The notes below the pieces were generated by a model, which had not been told where the DNA came from, searched no databases, and saw nothing but the letters and a program-made list of their open reading frames with translations. The position numbers and the translations under genes are program-made. DNA of 8,973 nucleotides from NCBI GenBank assembly GCA_002405995.1, contig DHMW01000015.1, positions 1 through 8,973 on the forward strand. The letters run 5' to 3'. Within the stretch, counting starts at the first letter, position 1, and each line of letters begins with the position of its first letter. Below, one piece after another: positions 1 to 6,283 of this stretch. The DNA is from Oscillospiraceae bacterium UBA4632 (lineage in GTDB: Bacteria; Bacillota; Clostridia; Oscillospirales; Oscillospiraceae).

Positions 1-653
1 ATGTTCTTGTCGAAAATGCCGACGGTGTTCGGGTTCGTGAGCATCAGACCCGCCGTATCGGGGCCGACGGCGGCGCGCAGCGCGTCGAGATCGACGCAGC
101 CGTCCGCGCCGGAGGGAATGTTCACCACCTGGTAGCCGCACATCGCGGCGGTGGCAGGATTCGTTCCGTGGGCAGAGTCGGGTACGATGATCTTCGTGCG
201 CGCGGTATCGCCGCGGTCGGTGTGATAGGCCTTGATGAGCAGAACGCCGGTAAACTCACCGTGCGCGCCGGCGGCGGGCTGGAACGTGACGGCGTCCATG
301 CCGAAGATCTCGCCAAGCTCAGCGCCTAACGTGTGCAGCGCCTCGAGCGCGCCCTGTGCGGTCTCGATGGGCTGGAGCGGATGGAGCTGGGTGAAGCCCG
401 GCAGCGCCGCCATGTCCTCGTCGATCTTGGGGTTGTACTTCATCGTGCACGAGCCGAGCGGATAGAACCCGTCATTCACGCCGTGGATGCGCTTGCAGAG
501 GGCGGTGTAGTGACGGGTGAGCTCGTTCTCGCTCACGTGGGGCAGGCGCAGCGGCGCGGTGCGCTCTTCGGGAAGCTGATATTCCGGCACATCGCACTGC
601 GGCAGCAGCGTCATGCCGCGCCCTTCAGCGCCAAGTTCAAAAATGAGCTTCAT
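1..653 (-). CDS. gcvPB: Glycine dehydrogenase (decarboxylating) subunit 2, partial (3' end outside window)
   Basis: PLP-binding subunit of split P-protein, which decarboxylates glycine and passes the aminomethyl group to lipoyl-GcvH. The reading frame starts at ATG 653 and is open to the left edge, giving the first 217 residues of a protein usually near 480. Visible family motifs are GFYPLGSCTMKYNPK (62-76), QPAAGAHGE (125-133), PDSAHGTNPA (158-167) and MLTNPNT (204-210), which fit the fold-type I PLP enzyme core. The lysine that binds PLP in this family lies further on and is not visible. The start is supported by an AAGGAGGTG ribosome binding site inside the end of gcvPA; only 1 nt separates the gcvPA stop from this ATG, so the two are translationally coupled. 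Last gene of the visible gcvT-H-PA-PB operon. The truncation is due to the window edge, not a mutation. Confidence 0.96.
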   Translation of the reverse strand, partial: MKLIFELGAEGRGMTLLPQCDVPEYQLPEERTAPLRLPHVSENELTRHYTALCKRIHGVNDGFYPLGSCTMKYNPKIDEDMAALPGFTQLHPLQPIETAQGALEALHTLGAELGEIFGMDAVTFQPAAGAHGEFTGVLLIKAYHTDRGDTARTKIIVPDSAHGTNPATAAMCGYQVVNIPSGADGCVDLDALRAAVGPDTAGLMLTNPNTVGIFDKN

Positions 654-654
654 A

Positions 655-1974
655 TTACAGCACCTCCTTCACGATGGCGACGGCTTTGTCGAGCTGCGCC
701 TTGGAGACGAGCTCCGTCACGCACCAGAGGATGCCGCCCTCGACCTCTGCGCCGCCGAGGATGCCGTTTGCCTCGAGCGCATCGAGGATCTTTTTGCGGC
801 AGTTGGGGCATTCCACCTCGGTGACGAACTCGTGGAAGAATTCGCCCTTGTACTTGAGCGTGCAGCCGATCTTTTCCAGTTCAGAAGCGAAATAGTGCGC
901 TTTGGAGGCGCACAGCCGCGCGCACTGCTTCATGCCCTTTTCGCCCATCGCCGCCATATAAATGCCTGCGGTGAACGCGCACAGCGCCTGGTTGGAGCAG
1001 ATGTTGGAGCTGGCCTTTTCGCGGCGGATGTGCTGCTCGCGCGCGGAGAGCGTGAGCACATAGCCCGTTTTGCCGTCCACGTCCTTCGTCTGGCCGACGA
1101 TGCGGCCGGGGAGCTTGCGCGTCATGGCGGCAGTCGTCGCCATAAAGCCGAGGAACGGGCCGCCGAAGGCGATATCCAGCCCCAGCGGCTGGCCGTCGCC
1201 CACCGCGATATCCGCGCCCATCTCGCGCGGCGTGGGCAGGATGGCGCAGGCGATGGGGTTCACGCCCATGACGAACTTTGCGCCCGCGGCGCGGACGATC
1301 CCGCCGATTGCCTTCGCATCTTCGATCTGGCCGAAGTAGTTCGGCTGCTGGAGGTAGAAGCACGCGGCGTCATCGCCGAGCGCAGCCTTCAGCGCATCGG
1401 GGTCAGTCCTGCCATCCTTTGCGGGGACGATAAAAAGCTCGGTGTTCGAGGCGAAGCAGTAGGTCTGCATCGTCTCAATGACCTGCGGATTGGCACAGGC
1501 GGAAACATACGCCTTCGTGCGCTTGCGGTCGCGGCACATGGGGATCGTCTCGGCGGCGGCGGTCGCGCCGTCATAATGCGAGGCGTTGGCCACATCCATG
1601 CCGGTCAGCTCGCAGATCATCGTCTGGAACTCGAACGTTCCCTGCAGAACGCCCTGGCTGATCTCCGCCTGATAGGGCGTGTAACAGGTGACAAGCTCCT
1701 CGCGGGAGGTGATGGACTTGACAACGGCGGGAATAAAGTGGCGGTAAGCGCCCGCGCCGCGAAGAACGGCCTTGAAGACCCTGTTCTTTTCGGCCATGGC
1801 GGTGACGGCCTCGCGCACCTCAAGCTCGCTCATGCCATCGGGAATGTTCAGCCCGCCGTCCGGCAGGAGCATTTCCTGCGGAACGGCGCTGTAAAGCCCC
1901 TCAAGGCTCTCAACGCCGATGGCGGCCAGCATTTCTTCCCGTTCCGCTGCCGTGGTGGGAACGTAGGAGCCCAT
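655..1974 (-). CDS. gcvPA: Glycine dehydrogenase (decarboxylating) subunit 1
   Basis: Partner subunit of the split glycine decarboxylase, which forms a heterodimer or heterotetramer with GcvPB in the cytoplasm. It is 439 residues from ATG 1974, matching the usual length of about 440-450. Family signatures include YVPTTAAEREEML (4-16), YTPYQAEISQG (98-108), ANASHYDGATAAAE (129-142), GGPFLGFMAT (271-280) and REQHIRREKASSNICSNQAL (312-331). The frame stays open upstream to 2043, but that extension overlaps gcvH and is arginine-rich noise; ATG 1974 has GAGGAGGG just upstream and sits 1 nt after the gcvH stop. The protein has many cysteines, including a CPNC pair at 389-392 near the C terminus; I do not know a role for it. 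The large opposite-strand frame over this gene is a high-GC shadow. Confidence 0.97.
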   Translation of the reverse strand: MGSYVPTTAAEREEMLAAIGVESLEGLYSAVPQEMLLPDGGLNIPDGMSELEVREAVTAMAEKNRVFKAVLRGAGAYRHFIPAVVKSITSREELVTCYTPYQAEISQGVLQGTFEFQTMICELTGMDVANASHYDGATAAAETIPMCRDRKRTKAYVSACANPQVIETMQTYCFASNTELFIVPAKDGRTDPDALKAALGDDAACFYLQQPNYFGQIEDAKAIGGIVRAAGAKFVMGVNPIACAILPTPREMGADIAVGDGQPLGLDIAFGGPFLGFMATTAAMTRKLPGRIVGQTKDVDGKTGYVLTLSAREQHIRREKASSNICSNQALCAFTAGIYMAAMGEKGMKQCARLCASKAHYFASELEKIGCTLKYKGEFFHEFVTEVECPNCRKKILDALEANGILGGAEVEGGILWCVTELVSKAQLDKAVAIVKEVL

Positions 1975-1975
1975 C

Positions 1976-2353
1976 TCAGCCCTCCTCGGCGCAGTGCGCC
2001 TCGTAAGCGGCGGCGTCGAGCAGCTCCTCCGTCTCGCCCACATCCTTTACCTTGATGATCCACGCGCCGTAGGGATCGGCGTTGAGCGTTTCCGGCGCAT
2101 CGGAAAGCGCATCGTTGACCGCGCAGATCACGCCCGTGACGGGGGAGATGATGTCGCTCACAGCCTTGACGGACTCCACATCGCCAAAGCTCTCGCCGGC
2201 GCTCACCTCGTCGCCCTCGGCGGGCAGGTTGATGAACACCACATCGCCCAGCGCGTCCTGGGCAAAATCGGAAATGCCGATGACGGCGACGTCGCCGTCC
2301 ATCTTGACCCACTCGTGGGACTTGGAATACTTCAGCTCAGCAGGGATGTTCAT
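1976..2353 (-). CDS. gcvH: Glycine cleavage system H protein
   Basis: Lipoyl carrier of the glycine cleavage complex: it shuttles the aminomethyl group from P-protein to T-protein and electrons to the lipoamide dehydrogenase. The 125-residue length fits the family (about 125-130). It starts MNIPAELKYSKSHEWVK, with the typical SHEWV motif at 12-16. The lipoylation site is Lys63 in GDVESVKAVSD, and DPYGAWIIKV is the expected C-terminal strand region. The ATG at 2353 follows GAGGAGGAAATTACC, a strong ribosome binding site at good spacing; an in-frame TTG at 2383 would add ten residues but has no comparable site, so it is not used. An 81-nt, comparatively AT-rich gap separates it from gcvT and contains no terminator I can see. 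No L-protein gene is visible in the window. Confidence 0.97.
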   Translation of the reverse strand: MNIPAELKYSKSHEWVKMDGDVAVIGISDFAQDALGDVVFINLPAEGDEVSAGESFGDVESVKAVSDIISPVTGVICAVNDALSDAPETLNADPYGAWIIKVKDVGETEELLDAAAYEAHCAEEG

Positions 2354-2434
2354 GGTAATTTCCTCCTCAAAATCTTTCCTCAAAGTTGGATGTATATTTA
2401 TTGTTGATAACTGTTGGTCAGCGGGAAGCTTATT

Positions 2435-3532
2435 TCAGCGCTCCAGCTTGTAGAACGGCATCGGCACGATCTCCAGCTCCACCATGCGGCCGCGCACATC
2501 GGCGTTGAGATGTCTGCCGATCTCGATGTCCCCGGCGGGGATATAGCCCATCGCCACGCCGCAGCCGATAAACGGCGCAAACGTACCGGAGGACGCCCAC
2601 CCGAGCTTCTCGCCCTCCATCGTGTAGAGGTCGCAGTGCTCGCGCACGATGCCGCGCCCGACGACCTTCATGCCGATGCGCTTCATCTTCGGCGCGCCGA
2701 GCGCGGCAAGCGCATCGCGGCCGATGAAGTCCTTGCCCGTGAGCTTGCAGGGAAGCCCCGCCATCTTCGGCGTGATCTCCTCGTTCATCTCGTGACCGTA
2801 GAGCGGCATCGAAGCTTCCAGCCGCAGCGTGTCGCGCGCGCCGAGACCACAGGGGATCAGGCCGTACTCCTCGCCCGCCTTCAGCAGCGCCTTCCACAGA
2901 TCGACCGTGTCCCCGGCCTTGCAGTAGATCTCAAAGCCGTATTCGCCGGTGTAGCCCGTCTGGGAGACGAGCGCGCGGATCGTGCGCCCGCCCAGCTCCA
3001 GCGGAACATTGTCGATAAAGGTGTAGTATTTCGCGGGGATGTACTGCTCGGGGCAGAGCTTCTTGAGAATGTCGCCGGACCTGGGACCCTGCAGGGCGAC
3101 CTGACCCCAGTCGTTGCCCTCGTCGCGGTAGTCCACGTCGCCGGAGAGGTGGCTCTCGACCCAGGCGGCGTCCTTTTCGCGGTTGCCCGCGTTGACAACG
3201 AGCCAGTAGTTGTCCGCCGCGCAGCGGTAAACGATGAAATCATCGATGATTCCGCCCGCTTCGTTGCAGAACATGGCGTACTTGATGTCGCCGTCCTTCA
3301 TGCCGGAAATATCGGCGGTGATGAGCTTCTGGACGTTGGCCACGGCGTCAGGTCCCTTCAGCCGCAGCTCGCCCATGTGCGACACATCGAACAGGCCGGC
3401 CTTTTCGCGCACGGCCATATGCTCGGCGATCACACCGGTGGGGTACTGCACAGGCATCAGGAAGCCGCCGAACTCGACGATCTTCCCGCCCATGTCCACG
3501 TGCGTCTGATACAGCGGGGTCTTTCTTTCCAT
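2435..3532 (-). CDS. gcvT: Glycine cleavage system T protein (aminomethyltransferase)
   Basis: Aminomethyltransferase that releases ammonia from the aminomethyl-lipoyl H protein and transfers the one-carbon unit to tetrahydrofolate, giving 5,10-methylene-THF. The 365 residues from ATG 3532 match the family (about 360-370). Visible features are VEFGGFLMPVQY (19-30), FDVSHMGEL (48-56), GGIIDDFIVYR with paired Asp97/Asp98 (93-103; the family's catalytic aspartate falls here), LVVNAGNREKD (111-121), the central QTGYTGEYGFEIY folate-domain motif, and a C-terminal barrel. Two in-frame starts compete: ATG 3541 lies directly against the GGAGG and is too close, while ATG 3532 has 9-nt spacing, so 3532 is chosen. 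First gene of the operon, about 60 nt downstream of the riboswitch terminator; expression should depend on terminator read-through. Confidence 0.97.
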   Translation of the reverse strand: MERKTPLYQTHVDMGGKIVEFGGFLMPVQYPTGVIAEHMAVREKAGLFDVSHMGELRLKGPDAVANVQKLITADISGMKDGDIKYAMFCNEAGGIIDDFIVYRCAADNYWLVVNAGNREKDAAWVESHLSGDVDYRDEGNDWGQVALQGPRSGDILKKLCPEQYIPAKYYTFIDNVPLELGGRTIRALVSQTGYTGEYGFEIYCKAGDTVDLWKALLKAGEEYGLIPCGLGARDTLRLEASMPLYGHEMNEEITPKMAGLPCKLTGKDFIGRDALAALGAPKMKRIGMKVVGRGIVREHCDLYTMEGEKLGWASSGTFAPFIGCGVAMGYIPAGDIEIGRHLNADVRGRMVELEIVPMPFYKLER

Positions 3533-3593
3533 ATTGCGCATCCTCCATTACTTTTTTGAATCAAGTTCTTCAAAATAATTAAAATTGGAAATA

Positions 3594-3629
3594 ACAAAAA
3601 AGCACAAAGCTCCCCTTGGAACTTTGTGC
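3594..3629 (-). terminator. Intrinsic terminator of the glycine riboswitch expression platform
   Basis: On the minus-strand RNA, GCACAAAGUUCC pairs with GGAGCUUUGUGC around an AAGG loop. This gives a 12-bp stem with one G-U wobble, followed directly by UUUUUU and then GUU. It starts immediately after the 3' strand of the second aptamer's P1 helix (CGGAG, 3634-3630) and lies between the aptamers and gcvT, the usual place for a transcription-attenuation platform. Confidence 0.9.
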
Positions 3630-3804
3630 CTCCGTTTTATGACCTGAGAGTTTCCCTGCCGCTGATCGCATCATACAGGTTGCACCTTCGGCGCGCAGAC
3701 GAGAGACTGCGCTTTTCGGAGTGCCGTCCGAGCCCGGTCCTTTTGCCTGAGAGCTTTTGCGTTCCCCTTCGGCGCCGCGCTGCGCGCGGTCTCTTCCGAG
3801 CCTT
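3630..3804 (-). promoter_or_regulatory. Tandem glycine riboswitch
   Basis: Leader RNA with two glycine aptamers in series, upstream of gcvT on the minus strand. Aptamer 1 (about 3804-3731): P1 GGCUCGG with CCGGGCU, P2 AAGAG with CUCUC, a CCGCGC/GCGCGG hairpin, then the conserved GCCGAAGG and CUCUCAGGCAAAAGGAC. Aptamer 2 (about 3721-3630): P1 CUCCG with CGGAG, hairpin CGCAG/CUGCG, GCCGAAGGUGCAA and ACUCUCAGG. The linker between them is short, CGGACGGCA-like, and its CGG could pair with CCG in the leader just before aptamer 1, as in the leader-linker kink-turn of this class; that pairing is only three base pairs and tentative. The family is known to control gcv operons and to act mostly as an ON switch; polarity here is not proven by the sequence. 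The second aptamer's P2 5' strand (AAAAG) is weaker than the usual GAGAG. Confidence 0.95.
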
Positions 3805-3825
3805 TCATCCGGTCACCTGATTCAT

Positions 3826-3842
3826 TTACCTTTTTAAGGTAA
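3826..3842. promoter_or_regulatory. Perfect 17-bp palindrome over the gcv promoter -10/start site
   Basis: TTACCTT-TTT-AAGGTAA: 7-bp arms matching exactly around a 3-bp centre. It covers the predicted -10 hexamer and start point of the riboswitch transcript, where a repressor site would act. No protein in the window is tied to it. It could alternatively fold as a small hairpin if transcription starts upstream. Confidence 0.5.
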
Positions 3843-3865
3843 CACAGCAGCATCGCTTTTGTCAA
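3836..3865 (-). promoter_or_regulatory. Promoter of the gcv riboswitch-operon transcript
   Basis: Perfect -35 TTGACA (3865-3860) and a weaker -10 TACCTT (3841-3836), 18 bp apart, on the minus strand. The predicted start is near 3829, about 25 nt before the first aptamer's P1. It lies in the short gap after the mogA stop. The non-consensus -10 could be compensated by an activator or overlap a regulator site (see the palindrome). Confidence 0.65.
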
Positions 3866-3914
3866 GAAAGTATTTCCGGCAATTTGCTGAATTTTTTTCG
3901 CCGCTCCGCCTTTC

Positions 3915-4397
3915 TCAGCCGTGCCCCTCGGCTGCGATCATGTGCAGCGCGTGCTCCAGCGCGCCGAGCACGGCGGCAAGATTTTCGCGCGCCGCCTTTT
4001 CCGAGCCGGGCAGATTGACGATGAGGCTCTTGCCGCGCGTGCCCGCCGCGGCGCGGGAGAGCATGGCGCGGGGCGTGATCTTCAGCCCCTCCACCCACAT
4101 GGCGACCGGGATGGCGCGGATCTCCCGCTCCAGCACGTCGGCGGTCGCCTCCGGCGTAACGTCGCGGGGCGAAAGCCCCGTGCCGCCAGTGGTGATGATC
4201 AGGTCGATGCGCTTTCGGTCCGCGCAGTCGCGGAGAACGGCGCTGATCTGTTCCCTTTCATCCGGAACGATGGCGGTATGGATAACTGCAAAGCCCGCTT
4301 CCTCCAGCATGGCTTTCACGGCGGGACCGCTGGTGTCCTGCCGCAGCCCCCTGCTGCCAAGGTCGCTGACGGTGATGACGGATGCCGTGTAGCTCAT
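3915..4397 (-). CDS. mogA: MogA/MoaB-family molybdopterin adenylyltransferase
   Basis: Cytoplasmic enzyme that adenylylates molybdopterin with ATP before metal insertion. Its 160 residues form a single MoCF-biosynthesis domain. Visible motifs are VITVSDLGSRG near the N terminus (7-17), TTGGTGLSPRDVTPEAT (69-85) with the conserved GGTG loop and Asp79, and LIVNLPGSEKAARENL (125-140). The RDVTPEAT sequence and the NLPG context look more like MogA than MoaB, but the two families are hard to separate by eye. ATG 4397 follows AGGAGGGG and overlaps the upstream iclR-type gene by ATGA (4 nt), so the two are translationally coupled and share the promoter at 5198-5226. It is transcribed away from the other cofactor genes. 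No U-tract terminator is visible after its stop, so read-through into the gcv leader is possible. Confidence 0.93.
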   Translation of the reverse strand: MSYTASVITVSDLGSRGLRQDTSGPAVKAMLEEAGFAVIHTAIVPDEREQISAVLRDCADRKRIDLIITTGGTGLSPRDVTPEATADVLEREIRAIPVAMWVEGLKITPRAMLSRAAAGTRGKSLIVNLPGSEKAARENLAAVLGALEHALHMIAAEGHG

Positions 4398-5170
4398 AAT
4401 GCCCCCTCCTGTTTTCGGTAACCCAGCGCGGTCGAGATCATGGCCGCCGTGTCGCAGACCCGCCCCACGGCGGCGCGGAATTCTTCGGAGCCGGTACTGC
4501 GGAACATGCCGATCACACCCACGGCGTAGGCGGCCTTGCCCTCCACGTTGTAGACCGGCGCGGAGATGGAGCGCAGACCGATCTTGTATTCGCCGTTTTC
4601 GATGGCGTAGCCGTTCGCGCGGCAGGCCTCAGCCTCGCGCATCAGCGCGGGGACATCCGTAACGGTGTGCGGCGTGAACTGCGTCATGTGCTGCGCGCGC
4701 AGCAGCGCCTCGGCGCCGGCGCGCGACATGTGCGCCAAAAACACCTTGCCCTGCGACGTGCAGTAGACCGGCATCCGGGAGCCGACGTCGGACACGATGC
4801 GCAGCCCGCCGTGCGTTTCCACCTGGTCGAGCGTGATGACGCTGCCCCCCTCGCAGACCGAGAGCATGACGGACGCGCCCGTCTGCTGGCACAGGTGCTC
4901 CATATAGGGGCGCGCCACGAAAGAAATGTCCCACGAGCGCTCCACCTGCCGGCCGTATTCAAACAGCCGCAGCCCCAGCGAATACTTTCCGTCCGACGTC
5001 TGCGCGACCACGTCATACGTCCGCATGGTGGTCAGAAGCCCGAACACCGTGCTTTTCGGATAGCCGCACTGCCCGGTCAGCTCCTTGAGCGACAGCGGCT
5101 TTTTCGACCGGCTCAGAAGCTGGAGCAGCTCCATCGCCTTCGCGACCGACAATATGATGTTCCCATCCAT
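4394..5170 (-). CDS. IclR-family transcriptional regulator
   Basis: DNA-binding regulator of 258 residues, the usual IclR size (about 250-260). The N-terminal winged helix-turn-helix spans roughly residues 5-65, with PLSLKELTGQCGYPKSTVFGL (25-45) as the HTH, and KYSLGLRLFEYG (62-73) is the typical wing and linker. The C-terminal effector domain shows MPVYCTSQGKVFLAHMS (133-149) and NGEYKIGLRSISAPVYN (182-198), the equivalents of the family's ALGK and EEY-GVRCIAAPV motifs. I start at ATG 5170; GTG 5173 just before it is equally possible, with AAGGGGGG upstream. The open frame extends to 5359, but that would run through the promoter. It is divergent to moaA and overlaps mogA, so regulation of the cofactor genes, itself included, is likely by context. 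The effector cannot be read from the sequence. Confidence 0.94.
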   Translation of the reverse strand: MDGNIILSVAKAMELLQLLSRSKKPLSLKELTGQCGYPKSTVFGLLTTMRTYDVVAQTSDGKYSLGLRLFEYGRQVERSWDISFVARPYMEHLCQQTGASVMLSVCEGGSVITLDQVETHGGLRIVSDVGSRMPVYCTSQGKVFLAHMSRAGAEALLRAQHMTQFTPHTVTDVPALMREAEACRANGYAIENGEYKIGLRSISAPVYNVEGKAAYAVGVIGMFRSTGSEEFRAAVGRVCDTAAMISTALGYRKQEGAL

Positions 5171-5197
5171 CACGGCGCACCGCCCCCCTTTACCGCC

Positions 5198-5226
5198 AGC
5201 ATAGCGCCTTCGTGATCCTTTGTCAA
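5198..5226 (-). promoter_or_regulatory. Promoter of the iclR-type regulator and mogA
   Basis: Minus-strand -35 TTGACA (5226-5221) and -10 TATGCT (5203-5198) with an exact 17-bp spacer. The predicted start is near 5191, giving a leader of about 20 nt that carries the AAGGGGGG ribosome binding site. The repeat cluster begins 5 bp upstream of the -35. Confidence 0.8.
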
Positions 5227-5231
5227 GAATA

Positions 5232-5276
5232 ATCCGATATTTCCGGCCAAATATCCGATAATATCGCATTTCGGAT
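5232..5276. promoter_or_regulatory. Putative operator cluster between the divergent iclR and moaA promoters
   Basis: Three copies of ATCCGA occur: 5232-5237 and 5253-5258 direct, 21 bp apart and extended to ATCCGATA, and 5271-5276 inverted (TCGGAT), abutting the moaA -35. Overlapping these are an inverted repeat GATATTT-N6-AAATATC (5236-5255) and a short palindrome CGATA-A-TATCG (5256-5266). The AT-rich arms stand out in a GC-rich background. The position between two promoters suggests a binding site for the adjacent IclR-family protein. A ModE-like site with an N6 spacer is a weaker alternative, and no ModE gene is in the window. Confidence 0.6.
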
Positions 5277-5305
5277 TTGAATGCGGCGGCCGCAGATGCT
5301 ACAAT
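5277..5305 (+). promoter_or_regulatory. Promoter of the moaA operon
   Basis: -35 TTGAAT (5277-5282), 17-bp spacer and -10 TACAAT (5300-5305) preceded by TGC, an extended -10. The predicted start is near 5312, leaving about 22 nt of leader before the moaA ATG. That is too short for a molybdenum-cofactor riboswitch. Confidence 0.75.
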
Positions 5306-5333
5306 AGTTGCCGAAACGAAAGGATCGTGTCTT

Positions 5334-6281
5334 ATGGTAGATACACTTGGCAGAAGCATCAGCTATCTGCGGCTGTCGGTGACGGAGCTGTGCGACCTCC
5401 GCTGCCGCTACTGCATGGCGGAGGAGGGCGTGTGCAAGCGTGCGCACGGAGCGCTGTGCTCGTTTGAGGAGCTGCGGGATTTTGCGGCGGCAGCCGCGTC
5501 CCTCGGCGTCAGGAAGCTCCGCGTGACCGGCGGCGAGCCGCTGGTCCGGCGCGGGATCGTGGAGCTGTGCGCCATGCTGCGCGCCGTCCCCGGCATCGAG
5601 GAGCTGTGCCTGACCACGAACGGTACGCACCTCGCCCGGCTTGCCGCACCGCTGAAAGACGCCGGCGTGGACCGGCTGAACATCAGCCTTGATACGCTCC
5701 GGCCGGAGCGTTACCGCGAGATCACGCGCACGGGCGAGCTGGAAAACGTGCTGCGCGGCATCGAGGCGGCGGAGCGCGCGGGCTTTGCGAAGCTCAAGCT
5801 CAACTGCGTGCTGCTCGGAGGCATCAACGACGACGAGATCGCCGATTTTGTTGACCTGACGCGCGAGCATCCCTGGCAGGTGCGCTTCATCGAGCTGATG
5901 CCGATGGGCGTTTGCGCGGCATGGCCGCCGGAGCGGTTCCTGCCCGCGCAGGCGGTCCTTTCCCGCGTGCCGGAGCTGCGGTCCGCAGGCCGCAGCGGCG
6001 TTGCGCAGCTGTACCGCCTGCCGGGAGCGGCAGGGACAGTCGGCCTGATCGAGCCGATGAGCTGCGCCTTCTGCGCGGACTGCACAAGGATCCGCATCAC
6101 GGCGGACGGGAAGCTAAAGCCCTGCCTGCATTCGGACGCAGAGCTCCCGCTGCGGGGCTTATCCGGCGAGGAGCTGGAGCGCGCCATCCGCCGCGGCATT
6201 CTGATGAAGCCGGCGCGCCACCGCATGGACGAGACCGGCGTCACGGAGACGCACCGCGGCATGTTTGCGATCGGAGGCTGA
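5334..6281 (+). CDS. moaA: GTP 3',8-cyclase (radical SAM)
   Basis: Radical SAM enzyme for the first step of molybdopterin synthesis, cyclising GTP to 3',8-cyclo-7,8-dihydro-GTP; MoaC acts next. Its 315 residues fit the family (about 320-340). The N-terminal CDLRCRYC (Cys20, Cys24, Cys27) holds the SAM-cleaving 4Fe-4S cluster, and KLRVTGGEPLVR is the SAM-binding GGEP motif. The C-terminal CADC-x13-C (Cys247, Cys250, Cys264), with TRIRITADGKLKPC, holds the second 4Fe-4S cluster. The protein ends in Gly-Gly (FAIGG), the conserved tail needed for activity in the family. ATG 5334 follows AAAGGA with 9-nt spacing; the in-frame TTG at 5277 is part of the -35 box and is rejected. First gene of the operon, with the moaC ribosome binding site inside its last codons. 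Confidence 0.97.
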   Translation: MVDTLGRSISYLRLSVTELCDLRCRYCMAEEGVCKRAHGALCSFEELRDFAAAAASLGVRKLRVTGGEPLVRRGIVELCAMLRAVPGIEELCLTTNGTHLARLAAPLKDAGVDRLNISLDTLRPERYREITRTGELENVLRGIEAAERAGFAKLKLNCVLLGGINDDEIADFVDLTREHPWQVRFIELMPMGVCAAWPPERFLPAQAVLSRVPELRSAGRSGVAQLYRLPGAAGTVGLIEPMSCAFCADCTRIRITADGKLKPCLHSDAELPLRGLSGEELERAIRRGILMKPARHRMDETGVTETHRGMFAIGG

Positions 6282-6283
6282 GA

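Noticed and set aside
1..653. Truncated gcvPB as a pseudogene
   Set aside because: The frame is intact with all N-terminal motifs and is simply cut by the window edge.
1975..2043. Extended N terminus for gcvPA
   Set aside because: It overlaps gcvH entirely in another frame; ATG 1974 has a strong ribosome binding site and starts the family-typical sequence.
613..2055. 480-codon plus-strand open frame
   Set aside because: It lies antisense to gcvPA, has the skewed Arg/Ala/His-rich composition of a high-GC shadow, and resembles no family; gcvPA is unambiguous.
2414..3559. 381-codon plus-strand open frame
   Set aside because: Antisense shadow of gcvT; no recognisable domain.
3626..3820. Short plus- and minus-strand open frames inside 3626-3865
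   Set aside because: The region is the glycine riboswitch and its promoter; the conserved RNA elements explain the sequence.
5277..5333. TTG start extending moaA by 19 residues
   Set aside because: The TTG is part of the predicted -35 box and the extra residues are not family-like.
5171..5359. Extended N terminus for the IclR-type protein
   Set aside because: It would run through the promoter and repeat cluster; the family length and ribosome binding site favour 5170 (or 5173).
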